This document shows positions 49,770 to 57,252 of a stretch of DNA of 64,000 bases, piece after piece. Location of the stretch: positions 186,001 through 250,000 of the forward strand of contig NZ_KB892746.1 in the NCBI RefSeq assembly GCF_000373925.1, given 5' to 3'. The notes below the pieces were generated by a model. The model made no database searches. It was given only the letters and a program-made list of their open reading frames with translations, and had not been told where the DNA came from. How positions within the stretch are numbered: the first letter of the stretch is position 1; the number at the start of each line of letters is the position of its first letter. The translations under genes and the position numbers were made by a program. This DNA is from Actinopolymorpha alba DSM 45243. Lineage in GTDB: Bacteria > Actinomycetota > Actinomycetes > Propionibacteriales > Actinopolymorphaceae.

Positions 49770-49820
49770 CCGAACGCCCCCGACGCACACAGCGCTCGGG
49801 GGCGTTCGGCATTTGTTTGT
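49770..49820 (+). terminator. Strong terminator after rplA
   Basis: Perfect 14-bp stem CCGAACGCCCCCGA / TCGGGGGCGTTCGG with a 12-nt loop, followed by CATTTGTTTGT. Confidence 0.92.
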
Positions 49821-49969
49821 CCGGACGTTCGTACGAAGCAACCGTGGCCGTCGGTGTGGCGTCCTAAGCTACGAGATCGGCGCTTTCGGGTGTCGGTCAC
49901 GTTCTGTTAGCGTAGGCCAGCTTTGTCTCTGGGGCGGAGACATGCGATCGCCATTGGGGGTTCGAGGTC

Positions 49970-50572
49970 GTGCGGGTAACGGTGGGGCGCGCCGTGGCGG
50001 CAGCCGTGGCACTGGGATTGGCATTGTCAGCGTGTGGGACCGGCTCGCCCGAGCCGACCTCGCTTCAGACGTCATCCGAAAGCGCGACCGCCACCCCCTC
50101 GCCGACACCAACTCCCACCCCGACCGCTTCCGCCAGCACCACCAAACCCGGTCGGGTCGAAATCACCAAGGGGCCAGGACCCACCGGGCCGGACGTCGAG
50201 GCGGTCAAGGCGTTCGTGGCTGGCTATTTCAGTGGAATCAACAAGGCCATCGAGACCGGTAAGGTCGGCGGCGTCCGTTCGATGTACACCAGCGGATGCC
50301 TCGACTGCGTACAACTTGTCTCGAGTATTCGATCCACTTACGGCAGCGGCGGCAAGTTTGTCGGCGGGCTCTACACGCAGAACCAGATCGACGTCGTTGC
50401 GCTATCTGGGAAGACCTACATCGTGCACGTCACGTCGCTCGCGACCGCCTGGAAGCAGTACAACCGGGCCGGAAGTGTCGTCAACCAGGGCCCAGCCGAG
50501 AGGGTTACCTATTCCTACGGCGTTCAGAAGATCAACAACCGCTGGCAGTTGACAGCCGGAGGGAAGCGATGA
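49970..50572 (+). CDS. DUF6318-like lipoprotein
   Basis: This 200-residue lipoprotein has a signal with lipobox Leu-Ser-Ala-Cys (Cys22) and a Thr/Pro/Ser tether to about residue 60. The compact domain has Phe-Val-Ala-Gly-Tyr-Phe-Ser-Gly-Ile-Asn-Lys-Ala, Tyr-Thr-Ser-Gly-Cys-Leu-Asp-Cys and a Trp-Gln-Leu ending. This matches my recollection of the actinobacterial DUF6318 family (a small SnoaL/NTF2-like fold with a Cys-x-x-Cys). The GTG start at 49970 lies 160 nt after the rplA terminator. Its stop overlaps the next gene (ATGA), so the two probably work together. Function unknown. Confidence 0.75.
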   Translation: MRVTVGRAVAAAVALGLALSACGTGSPEPTSLQTSSESATATPSPTPTPTPTASASTTKPGRVEITKGPGPTGPDVEAVKAFVAGYFSGINKAIETGKVGGVRSMYTSGCLDCVQLVSSIRSTYGSGGKFVGGLYTQNQIDVVALSGKTYIVHVTSLATAWKQYNRAGSVVNQGPAERVTYSYGVQKINNRWQLTAGGKR

Positions 50573-51444
50573 GACGCGTCGTTGGTGTCGCTGTGAGTGG
50601 GCTCGTGCTCGCGGGCTTCGGCCTGTTGGCGCCGATCGCGCGAGCGGAAGTCCCACGCGGCAGCGTGGGCTGGCAGTACAGCGAATCGGGGAGGGGTTAT
50701 TACCAGCCTCCGCAGGGCGAACCAGCTCCGTCGCAGCCGCCTGGTCCGAATGACTGGGTCGAGCAGGTGCTCATCAACCAGCCAGAGTGGGATTGCCAAG
50801 GTGCTGGGATTGGTAACTGCGACCCCCTTTCCATCTGGTGCAACCCAGACCTGACGCCCGACGTCCGCCAACCGATCTATGTGCGATCCGTGCTCCGCTA
50901 TCAGTGGAAGGATCGCGACGACCGCGCGAAGTGGCAGGGGACCGCGGACTGCTACCCGACCCCTGAATGGGTGCCCATCGAGCAGATCAGCTACGACTTC
51001 AAGTACGAGATCCAGCGAGAGCTCCCCGCGCCGACAATTGAGCTTCGCCCTAACCCAAAGACGTTCGTCAACCTGCCGACCATTGTGTCGGCGCCTGATC
51101 CAGGGCCTCAGGATTTCGAGATTGTCGTGCCACCATCGCAAGGCCGGACCTTCCCGTTGCGTGGGCAGATCCACGCCGAACCCGACTACACCTGGACCTT
51201 CGAGGGCGGTAAGACTGTGAAGGGCCCAGGCAGGCCGTTCGACGGCACGCTTCCAGAGGATCGGCCCGGCTACTACGTGACGAACACGTTCAGCACGACT
51301 GGCCAAAAGAATGTTCATCTGCGAGTTCGGTGGACCGGTACGGTAACCGTGGACACTCTCCCACCCGAGCCAATCCTGCCGGTCGAATTCGAGGCCAACA
51401 CGACGATCGACGTCGTTGAAGCCAAGTCGGTGCTGGAGCGCTAG
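50569..51444 (+). CDS. Secreted protein of unknown function, coupled to DUF6318-like gene
   Basis: This 291-residue exported protein has a Sec signal ending around Ala-Arg-Ala (residue 26). The mature part has paired cysteines (Trp-Asp-Cys ... Gly-Asn-Cys-Asp ... Trp-Cys, and Asp-Cys-Tyr), many prolines and tryptophans. Its beta-rich C-terminus includes Tyr-Thr-Trp-Thr-Phe-Glu-Gly-Gly-Lys and Asn-Thr-Phe-Ser-Thr-Thr-Gly, reminiscent of a PKD-like fold. The ATG overlaps the stop of the lipoprotein gene, and GGAGGGAAG lies just upstream. I do not recognise the family; such lipoprotein/secreted pairs recur near rplA-rplJ in related actinobacteria only as an impression. Confidence 0.7.
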   Translation: MRRVVGVAVSGLVLAGFGLLAPIARAEVPRGSVGWQYSESGRGYYQPPQGEPAPSQPPGPNDWVEQVLINQPEWDCQGAGIGNCDPLSIWCNPDLTPDVRQPIYVRSVLRYQWKDRDDRAKWQGTADCYPTPEWVPIEQISYDFKYEIQRELPAPTIELRPNPKTFVNLPTIVSAPDPGPQDFEIVVPPSQGRTFPLRGQIHAEPDYTWTFEGGKTVKGPGRPFDGTLPEDRPGYYVTNTFSTTGQKNVHLRVRWTGTVTVDTLPPEPILPVEFEANTTIDVVEAKSVLER

Positions 51445-51741
51445 GTCCCACTGAACGTACGCGAAAGCACTTACGCCTGGACGGCGCCCTGTTTCTCTAC
51501 GCGCGCAGGTCTTTGGTCACGGACGGTGGCCTGTCACGAACCCTCGGTGGGGTGCCGGCTGCCGTCGTACCGGCCGCTAGGATGCGCGGACGTGCCATGG
51601 CGGCCGGTCATCCCCGTAGCCCACTGAACGCCACGGCATCGGTGTAGCTCAGCTGGGAGGGGACGACGCGGTAACGCTCGTCCAGGGCTGATTCCTTGTG
51701 TTGTCCATCGGGGGCTAGCACGACAATCGGAGGTTTCTCGA
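51445..51741. other. Intergenic region with a tRNA-like 5' fragment
   Basis: No gene is supported. Bases 51641-51660 read GGTGTAGCTCAGCTGGGAGG, the acceptor end/D-arm start of a tRNA gene, but no anticodon arm or T-arm follows. It looks like a truncated tRNA remnant about 80 nt before the next lipoprotein gene. Confidence 0.5.
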
Positions 51742-52632
51742 ATGGATCTGCGGCGCTTTGCCGTAAGCGCGGGCGCGCTTTCCCTGGCGTTCACCATGGC
51801 GGCCTGCGGTGGGGGTGACTCCACTGAGGGCACCGCCACCACGAAGCCCGACACGAGCGCGGCGGCCAGCGCGAGCCCGACGAAGTCCCCGGCGGACGAC
51901 TCGACGCAGGGTAATGGCTCCGACAACGCGGCGAGCCCAGCCAAGGGTACGAAGGTTGATGCCACTGCCCTCACCACCACGATGCTGGCCGCCGCTGAGG
52001 CGAAGAAGACCGCCAAGATCAAGTCGGGTTCGGCGGGTACGCCGATGGGCGACCTCACTGGCGAGGTGCGCATGGGCGGGGCCTCGAACGTCGCGGCAAA
52101 GCTGGAGATGGGCTCCGGAGCCACCAAGACTGGCATGATCATCCTGCCGGACGCGCTTTACATGAAGACTCCGGGAATGACCACGGATCCCCAGAAGCCG
52201 TGGGTCAACCTCGAGGCCGCCGGCGACAGCCCAAGCGCGAAGATGCTCGCGACCTCGATGGCCCAGATGCGCCAGAACATGGACCCGACCTCGCAGTTCG
52301 AGGTCATCAAGTACGCGACCATCACCTCGGAAGGCCCTGACCAGGTGGAGGGATCGGCCGCCACGAAGTACGCCGTGTCGGTGAACGTCAGCGACGTCGC
52401 GAAAGCGCAGCCTGACCTCAAGGAGGCCTACCAACTCCTGGAGTCGCAGGGCATCAAGGAAATCAAGTACAGCCTCTGGCTCGACGACGAATCGCTGCCG
52501 GTGCGGGTGAGCATGCAGCTCCCGGGCGCTGCCGGCGGCATGGACCTCGTCTACTACGACTGGGGAAAGCCGGTCGACATCTCGGCACCGCCGGCCAGCC
52601 AGGTCGGGAAGCTCAAGGACACCAATCAGTGA
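51742..52632 (+). CDS. LppX/LprG-like lipoprotein
   Basis: This 296-residue lipoprotein has a signal Met-Asp-Leu-Arg-Arg-Phe with lipobox Met-Ala-Ala-Cys (Cys22) and a Thr/Ser/Ala-rich tether to about residue 70. The domain resembles the mycobacterial LppX/LprAFG family, which shuttles lipids across the envelope: repeated amphipathic strands, Ala-Leu-Tyr-Met-Lys, Ala-Thr-Lys-Tyr-Ala-Val-Ser-Val and Tyr-Ser-Leu-Trp-Leu-Asp-Asp. A start GGAGG lies 12 nt upstream of the ATG. A lipid-handling role would fit the nearby mce operon, but the two are separate transcripts. A strong terminator follows. Confidence 0.75.
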   Translation: MDLRRFAVSAGALSLAFTMAACGGGDSTEGTATTKPDTSAAASASPTKSPADDSTQGNGSDNAASPAKGTKVDATALTTTMLAAAEAKKTAKIKSGSAGTPMGDLTGEVRMGGASNVAAKLEMGSGATKTGMIILPDALYMKTPGMTTDPQKPWVNLEAAGDSPSAKMLATSMAQMRQNMDPTSQFEVIKYATITSEGPDQVEGSAATKYAVSVNVSDVAKAQPDLKEAYQLLESQGIKEIKYSLWLDDESLPVRVSMQLPGAAGGMDLVYYDWGKPVDISAPPASQVGKLKDTNQ

Positions 52633-52650
52633 CGCTGACGGCCTAACTTG

Positions 52651-52690
52651 AAAGGGCCCTGGACCAGCCACTGGTCCAGGGCCCTTTGGT
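52651..52690 (+). terminator. 17-bp perfect hairpin terminator
   Basis: AAAGGGCCCTGGACCAG pairs perfectly with CTGGTCCAGGGCCCTTT around a CCA loop, 19 nt past the lipoprotein stop and ending in TTT. Confidence 0.93.
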
Positions 52691-52975
52691 TCGACGCAGT
52701 GGTCTGCCGGTCTGCCCGCGATATGAGAAGGGCGCGTCCCTGGCGATGCTCGCCGCGGTCCCCAACCCGTCCGGTTCGCGAGGCAAGCTGGCCACCGCGG
52801 GAACCCCGGCGCGGAGCGATGGCGTTGTGAGCATGCCGCATGGGGAAATGCTCCACTGCCTTGCCCGACCGGGGCAGTCGTCGCGACACTCACCCGCCAG
52901 CTCCACACGACTCCGGCGTGCCACCCCTCGCGCCGAGGTGCCGGTTTGGCTGGGGCGTACGCCATCCCGTATGCT
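52691..52975 (+). promoter_or_regulatory. rplJ-rplL promoter region
   Basis: From 52691 to about 52940 nothing is recognised; the open frames present lack motifs. A good promoter lies at its end: TTGGCT (52946-52951) and TATGCT (52970-52975) with 18-bp spacing. Transcription should begin near 52982, right at the L10-type leader. Confidence 0.65.
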
Positions 52976-52979
52976 GGCC

Positions 52980-53118
52980 GCTGCCGAAGACCGCTGGTCG
53001 CTACCTCTCGGGGTGGTCGAAGGTCCCACAGTGTGGGCGGCCCGCGCAGGCGTGACGAGGTAGCTCTACCGGTGACCTTGGGCGTACACCCCAGGAATGT
53101 CCGGATTCGGAGTGGTTC
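52980..53118 (+). ncRNA. Ribosomal protein L10 leader
   Basis: The segment contains GCCGAAGACCGCTGGTCG (52983-53000) and downstream GAAGGTCC and GCGCAGG elements with GACGAGGT. This is the pattern I recall for actinobacterial L10 leaders, where L10(L12)4 binds the mRNA to repress its own operon. It precedes rplJ by about 225 nt and ends just before an attenuator hairpin. Confidence 0.65.
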
Positions 53119-53144
53119 GCCCCGTGCGTCTGCACGGGGCTTTT
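53119..53144 (+). terminator. Attenuator hairpin in rplJ leader
   Basis: GCCCCGTGC / GCACGGGGC (9 bp, GTCT loop) followed by TTTT, 61 nt before rplJ and with no gene in between. It is well placed to be an intrinsic terminator that L10 binding favours. Confidence 0.75.
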
Positions 53145-53205
53145 CGCATGTGGGGTCCCTTTCAGGCCGGTACGGTCCCAGGCCTTTCAGAGTGGAAGGA
53201 GACCC

Positions 53206-53829
53206 ATGGCGAGGCCGGACAAGGCAACCGCCGTCGCAGAGCTCACGGACCAGTTCCGCGACTCGACCGGCGCGGTCCTGACCGAGTACCGCGGGCTCAC
53301 CGTGAAGCAGATGCGCGAACTGCGCCGCTCGCTCGGTGAGAACGCCAGCTACGCCGTGGTGAAGAACACGCTGACCAAGATCGCGGCGAAGGACGCGGGT
53401 GTCGATCTGCCTGACGACATGTTCGTCGGCCCTTCGGCCATCGCGTTCATCAGCGGCGACCCGGTCGAGGTCGCCAAGGGTCTGCGTGACTTCGCCAAGG
53501 CCAACCCGAATCTCGTCATCAAGGGCGGCGTGCTCGAGGGCAAGTCCCTCGCCGTCGACGAGATCACCAAGCTCGCTGACCTCGAGTCGCGTGAGGTTCT
53601 CCTCGCCAAGCTCGCCGGGGCGATGCAGGCATCCCTCGCGAACGCCGCGTCGCTGTTCCAGGCGCCGCTTTCGCAGGCTGCCCGGCTCGCCGAGGCGCTG
53701 CGCAAGAAGGTCGAGGAGGAGGGCCCGGCGGCCGCAACCGCCGAAGCCACCTCCGACGCCGGCGCGGAGGCAGCGGCCGAGGAATCGAACGCCGACGCGT
53801 CGAACGCCGACGAGTCCAGCGAGTCCTGA
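53206..53829 (+). CDS. rplJ: 50S ribosomal protein L10
   Basis: This 207-residue L10 has [16 protein letters not shown] and Val-Val-Lys-Asn-Thr-Leu in its rRNA-binding domain. The helical C-terminus that carries L7/L12 dimers follows. It ends in an acidic Ala/Glu/Ser tail about 40 residues long, common in actinobacteria. AAGGAGA precedes the ATG. The gene forms an operon with rplL, 51 nt away, and is controlled by the leader upstream. Confidence 0.97.
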   Translation: MARPDKATAVAELTDQFRDSTGAVLTEYRGLTVKQMRELRRSLGENASYAVVKNTLTKIAAKDAGVDLPDDMFVGPSAIAFISGDPVEVAKGLRDFAKANPNLVIKGGVLEGKSLAVDEITKLADLESREVLLAKLAGAMQASLANAASLFQAPLSQAARLAEALRKKVEEEGPAAATAEATSDAGAEAAAEESNADASNADESSES

Positions 53830-53880
53830 CGTAGGACAACCGGTCACCACAGCATCACACACGGAAGGTAAGTGCCACTC

Positions 53881-54273
53881 ATGGCGAAGCTCAGCACTGA
53901 CGAGCTGCTCGACGCGTTCAAGGAGATGACGCTTCTCGAGCTCAGCGAGTTCGTCAAGCAGTTCGAGGACACCTTCGGCGTGACCGCGGCCGCTCCGGTC
54001 GCCGTTGCCGCTGCTCCCGCGGTCGGCGGTGCCGGCGCCGCGGCCGAGGCCGAGGAGGAGAAGGACGAGTTCGACGTCATCCTCGAGTCCGCTGGCGACA
54101 AGAAGATCCAGGTCATCAAGGAGGTTCGCGCCCTCACCAGCCTCGGCCTCAAGGAGGCCAAGGACCTCGTCGAGGGCGCCCCGAAGCCGGTCCTCGAGAA
54201 GGTCAACAAGGAGGCCGCCGAGAAGGCCAAGGAAGCCCTCGAGGGCGTCGGCGCCAAGGTCACCCTCAAGTAA
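53881..54273 (+). CDS. rplL: 50S ribosomal protein L7/L12
   Basis: This 130-residue stalk protein has the N-terminal dimerisation domain (Leu-Ser-Glu-Phe-Val-Lys-Gln-Phe-Glu), an Ala/Val-rich hinge near 40-58 and the factor-binding domain with [10 protein letters not shown] and Gly-Leu-Lys-Glu-Ala-Lys-Asp-Leu-Val. The ATG at 53881 gives the family start Met-Ala-Lys-Leu-Ser. The GTG at 53872 is closer to the GGAAGG site but would add three residues. rpoB usually follows rplL in actinobacteria such as Streptomyces; here an mce operon does. Confidence 0.97.
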   Translation: MAKLSTDELLDAFKEMTLLELSEFVKQFEDTFGVTAAAPVAVAAAPAVGGAGAAAEAEEEKDEFDVILESAGDKKIQVIKEVRALTSLGLKEAKDLVEGAPKPVLEKVNKEAAEKAKEALEGVGAKVTLK

Positions 54274-54324
54274 GTAAGTACGACGGCGAACGCGACGAGA
54301 GTCGCGAGAACGCCCGTACTGCCC

Positions 54325-54358
54325 AAGGGCGGTCACCCCAGACGGGGTGGCCGCCCTT
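54325..54358 (+). terminator. Hairpin terminator after rplL
   Basis: AAGGGCGG-T-CACCCC pairs with GGGGTG-G-CCGCCCTT (15 positions, one T-G) around an AGAC loop, about 50 nt past the rplL stop. Confidence 0.8.
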
Positions 54359-54540
54359 CAGCGTTCGAGGGCTCGCAAAGGAGCGGGCCCTTAACTCCCA
54401 CGTAACCTCGCGCCACGCTGATCGTTGGGTGTGGTCGGGGGAGTGCTGGCAGCGGTCGACAGGGAAAACGCCCAGGCGGTCGTCGCGCGCCTCCCTGAAT
54501 TCGAGGCCGTGCGACCAGCATTCCGTGGGAGTGGAGTCAT

Positions 54541-55527
54541 ATGGGCGTCGAGATCCGGGTGGAGGGGCTCACCAAATCCTTTGGTGGGCAGGTGATCTGG
54601 CGCGACGTCACGCTCACCCTTCCCTCCGGCGAGATCAACGTCATGCTCGGCCCCTCCGGCACCGGCAAGTCTGTCTTTCTCAAATGCCTGGTTGGCCTAC
54701 TCAAGCCTGACCGCGGTCATATTTATATCGAGAGTCACGATCTTGCGACGTGCGGTGAGCGGGAGCTGTACGAGGTTCGCAAGTTGTTCGGGGTGCTTTT
54801 CCAGGATGGTGCGCTCTTCGGGTCGATGAACCTCTACGACAATGTGGCGTTCCCGCTCCGCGAGCACACCCGCCGGTCCGAAAGCGAGATCCGCTCCATT
54901 GTCATGGAGAAGATCGAGCTGGTCGGTCTCCTTGGCGCCGAACGCAAGCTGCCCGGTGAGATCTCCGGTGGCATGCGCAAGCGTGCCGGTCTGGCCCGTG
55001 CCCTCGTCCTCGACCCGCAGATCATGCTCTTCGACGAGCCCGACTCCGGCCTGGATCCGGTGCGTACGGCGTACCTCAACCAACTCATCGTCGACCTCAA
55101 CCAACAGACCGGCGCGACGTTCCTCATCGTCACCCACGACATCAACACCGCGCGGACCGTCCCCGACAACATCGGGTTGCTCTATCACCGCCATCTTGCG
55201 ATGTTCGGTCCGCGCGAGATGTGCCTGTGTTCGGAGGAACCCGTCGTCAGGCAGTTCCTGAACGCCCAGCGCATCGGCCCGATCGGGATGGCCGAGGAGA
55301 AGGACGCCGACGAACTCGCGGCCGAGGCCGCGTCGGGTGCCGCTCTGCCGCCGCTCCCGCCGATTCCGTTGCAGTTGGAGCCCTCGAACGGTCTACCGAG
55401 GTACACCCAGCGCCCAGCGGGCCAGTGGTGCCTCGCGCATGGTGTGAAGCCGCCGCCCGGATCGTTCCAGCCCAACGTCTCCACCGCGCCGGGCGCGGCA
55501 TTCGCGGCGGAGCGAGGACGCGCATGA
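54541..55527 (+). CDS. mkl: ABC transporter ATPase of the Mce/MlaF type (Mkl)
   Basis: This 328-residue ATPase powers the Mce lipid importer. Walker A Gly-Pro-Ser-Gly-Thr-Gly-Lys-Ser is at 37-44, the signature Ile-Ser-Gly-Gly-Met-Arg-Lys-Arg is near 141, Walker B Ile-Met-Leu-Phe-Asp-Glu-Pro-Asp is near 161 and the switch His is in Val-Thr-His-Asp. After residue about 240 it has a Pro-rich extension of about 85 residues, including Gly-Gln-Trp-Cys-Leu-Ala-His-Gly. In M. tuberculosis mkl is near rplJ-rplL but away from the mce operons. Here it heads a full operon. Its stop overlaps the start of a 27-codon micro-ORF (ATGA). Confidence 0.94.
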   Translation: MGVEIRVEGLTKSFGGQVIWRDVTLTLPSGEINVMLGPSGTGKSVFLKCLVGLLKPDRGHIYIESHDLATCGERELYEVRKLFGVLFQDGALFGSMNLYDNVAFPLREHTRRSESEIRSIVMEKIELVGLLGAERKLPGEISGGMRKRAGLARALVLDPQIMLFDEPDSGLDPVRTAYLNQLIVDLNQQTGATFLIVTHDINTARTVPDNIGLLYHRHLAMFGPREMCLCSEEPVVRQFLNAQRIGPIGMAEEKDADELAAEAASGAALPPLPPIPLQLEPSNGLPRYTQRPAGQWCLAHGVKPPPGSFQPNVSTAPGAAFAAERGRA

Positions 55528-55618
55528 GCGAGCGCAGCGAGCGAGTCATTCAACACAGCGCTTTGGGTGCCTCATGCGTGTCCGCGGCGGAGCGAGGATG
55601 CGCATGAGCGAGCGGAGC
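55503..55618 (+). repeat. 36-nt direct repeat flanking the mkl-yrbE junction
   Basis: The 36 bases at 55503-55538 recur at 55583-55618 with two mismatches. Each copy carries a ribosome site GGAGCGAGG, a start ATGAGCGAGCG and the stop TGA of the frame before. A tandem duplication of the gene junction explains it. Confidence 0.9.
55524..55607 (+). CDS. 27-aa coupled micro-ORF between mkl and yrbE
   Basis: The ATG at 55524 overlaps the mkl stop, and the TGA at 55605-55607 overlaps the yrbE ATG at 55604. The frame therefore links the two genes by ATGA overlaps at both ends. The 27 codons encode a Ser/Glu/Arg start, two Cys and no recognisable motif. The N-terminus copies that of the yrbE protein (Met-Ser-Glu-Arg-Ser). 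It arises from the 80-nt tandem duplication. Its likely role, if any, is translational coupling, not a functional peptide. Confidence 0.4.
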   Translation: MSERSERVIQHSALGASCVSAAERGCA

Positions 55619-56389
55619 AGCTGGCAGCCGACCGCGCCGCTGCGGGCGACCGGAAACCTTTTCGGGTTCGCGCTCGACGTGTTCCGGGCGCTGCCCCGCC
55701 GTCCTTTCCAGTGGCGGGAGTTCCTCCAGCAGGCGTGGTTCCTCGCCAGCGTGACGATCGTGCCGACCGCGTTGGTGGCGATTCCGTTCGGTGCGGTGAT
55801 CGCGCTGCAGGTCGGTGGCCTGATCAAGCAGTTCGGGGCGCAGTCGTTCGCGGGCGCGGCGATGGTCCTCGCGGTGGTGCGGGAGGCGGCGCCGATCGCG
55901 ACCGCTCTCCTGATCGCCGGCGCGGGCGGATCCGCGATCTGCGCCGACCTCGGCTCGCGCAAGATCCGCGAGGAGCTGGACGCCATGCGGGTGCTCGGCA
56001 TCGACCCGCTGCATCGGCTGGTGGTCCCGCGGGTGCTGGGCGCGATGTTCGTCGCGTTCTTCCTCAACGGCCTGGTCAGTGTCGTCGGGGTGATCGGCGG
56101 CTACATCTTCAACGTCATCCTGCAGGGCGGCACCCCCGGCGCTTACCTCGCGTCGTTCACCGCACTCGCGCAGTTGCCGGACCTGTGGGCAGGTGAGATC
56201 AAGGCGCTGGTCTTCGGCCTGATCGCGGGGATTGTCGCGTCGTACAAGGGGATGAACGCCGGTGGTGGACCCAAGGGTGTCGGCGATGCCGTCAACCAGT
56301 CCGTGGTCATCACGTTCATGCTGCTGTTCTTCGCCAACTTCGTCATGCAGGCGATCTACTTCCAGGTCGTCCCGCCGAAGGGGGCTTGA
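55604..56389 (+). CDS. MlaE/YrbE-type permease, first of two
   Basis: This 261-residue integral membrane permease of the MlaE family has five or six hydrophobic segments and the conserved Ala-Asp-Leu-Gly-Ser-Arg-Lys-Ile-Arg-Glu-Glu-Leu-Asp-Ala-Met coupling helix near residue 115. That helix contacts the ATPase. The Gly-Gly-Gly-Pro-Lys-Gly-Val-Gly-Asp-Ala-Val-Asn motif lies near 222. With the next protein it forms the heterodimeric channel of the Mce importer. The ATG at 55604 is preferred over 55598 because GAGG lies 6 nt upstream and it overlaps the micro-ORF stop. Confidence 0.92.
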   Translation: MSERSSWQPTAPLRATGNLFGFALDVFRALPRRPFQWREFLQQAWFLASVTIVPTALVAIPFGAVIALQVGGLIKQFGAQSFAGAAMVLAVVREAAPIATALLIAGAGGSAICADLGSRKIREELDAMRVLGIDPLHRLVVPRVLGAMFVAFFLNGLVSVVGVIGGYIFNVILQGGTPGAYLASFTALAQLPDLWAGEIKALVFGLIAGIVASYKGMNAGGGPKGVGDAVNQSVVITFMLLFFANFVMQAIYFQVVPPKGA

Positions 56390-56394
56390 CCGGG

Positions 56395-57246
56395 ATGGCA
56401 CAGGTCGACGGCACCCGAGCCGGCGTGGTGATGCGGACCGCCGGGCGTCCGCTCCGGGCGCTTGACGCTCTGGGTGGTCAACTCGCCTTCTACCTAAGGG
56501 CGATCGCCTGGACGCCGCGCACCATCCGGAGATACCGCCGGGAAGTTCTCCGCCTGCTCGCCGAGGTCAGCTTTGGCACGGGCGCGCTGGCCGTTGTCGG
56601 CGGCACCGTCGGTGTCATCGCGTTCCTGGCGTTCTTCACGGGTACGGAAGTGGGCCTGCAGGGGTACGCCGCACTCAACCAGCTGGGCACCTCTGCCTAC
56701 ACCGGCTTCGTTTCTGCGTACTTCAACACCAGGGAAATCGCGCCCCTTATCGCGGGTATCGCCCTCGCGGCCACGGTGGGATGTGGCTTCACCGCACAGT
56801 TGGGCGCGATGCGGATCAGCGAGGAGGTCGACGCGCTGGAAGTCATGGCGGTGCCGTCGTTGCCGTTCCTCGTGACCTCGCGCATCATCGCTGGCCTGAT
56901 CGCAGTTACCCCGCTCTATGTGATCGGCCTGTTCTCGTCCTATTTCGCGACCCGGCTGATCGCGACCGGCTATTACGGCCAGAGTGCCGGCACCTACGAC
57001 CACTATTTCCAGCTGTTCCTGCCACCGCACGACGTGCTCTGGTCGTTCGGGAAGGTGCTGGTCTTCGCGGTCGTGATCATCCTGATCCACTGCTATTACG
57101 GCTACCACGCGTCGGGCGGACCGGCGGGTGTGGGCGTGGCGGTAGGCCGGGCCGTGCGGACGTCGATCGTCGCGGTCAACGTGGTCGACCTGCTGCTGTC
57201 GATGGCGGTGTGGGGTGCCACCACCACGGTGCGGTTGGCGGGGTAG
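56395..57246 (+). CDS. MlaE/YrbE-type permease, second of two
   Basis: This 283-residue partner permease has the coupling segment Gly-Ala-Met-Arg-Ile-Ser-Glu-Glu-Val-Asp-Ala-Leu-Glu-Val-Met near residue 140. The later Ala-Ser-Gly-Gly-Pro-Ala-Gly-Val-Gly-Val-Ala-Val-Gly motif is near 240. The ATG at 56395 is taken as start; a TTG at 56386 overlapping the upstream stop is possible. It pairs with the preceding permease in the inner membrane and is followed 6 nt later by mceA. Confidence 0.92.
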   Translation: MAQVDGTRAGVVMRTAGRPLRALDALGGQLAFYLRAIAWTPRTIRRYRREVLRLLAEVSFGTGALAVVGGTVGVIAFLAFFTGTEVGLQGYAALNQLGTSAYTGFVSAYFNTREIAPLIAGIALAATVGCGFTAQLGAMRISEEVDALEVMAVPSLPFLVTSRIIAGLIAVTPLYVIGLFSSYFATRLIATGYYGQSAGTYDHYFQLFLPPHDVLWSFGKVLVFAVVIILIHCYYGYHASGGPAGVGVAVGRAVRTSIVAVNVVDLLLSMAVWGATTTVRLAG

Positions 57247-57252
57247 CGGGCG

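Noticed and set aside
52686-53063. Plus-strand frame of 125 codons before rplJ
   Set aside because: It runs through the rplJ promoter and L10 leader, which explain the sequence better.
51715-54336. 873-codon open frame on the minus strand
   Set aside because: Antisense to the lipoprotein, rplJ and rplL genes and crossing two terminators; no recognisable domain.
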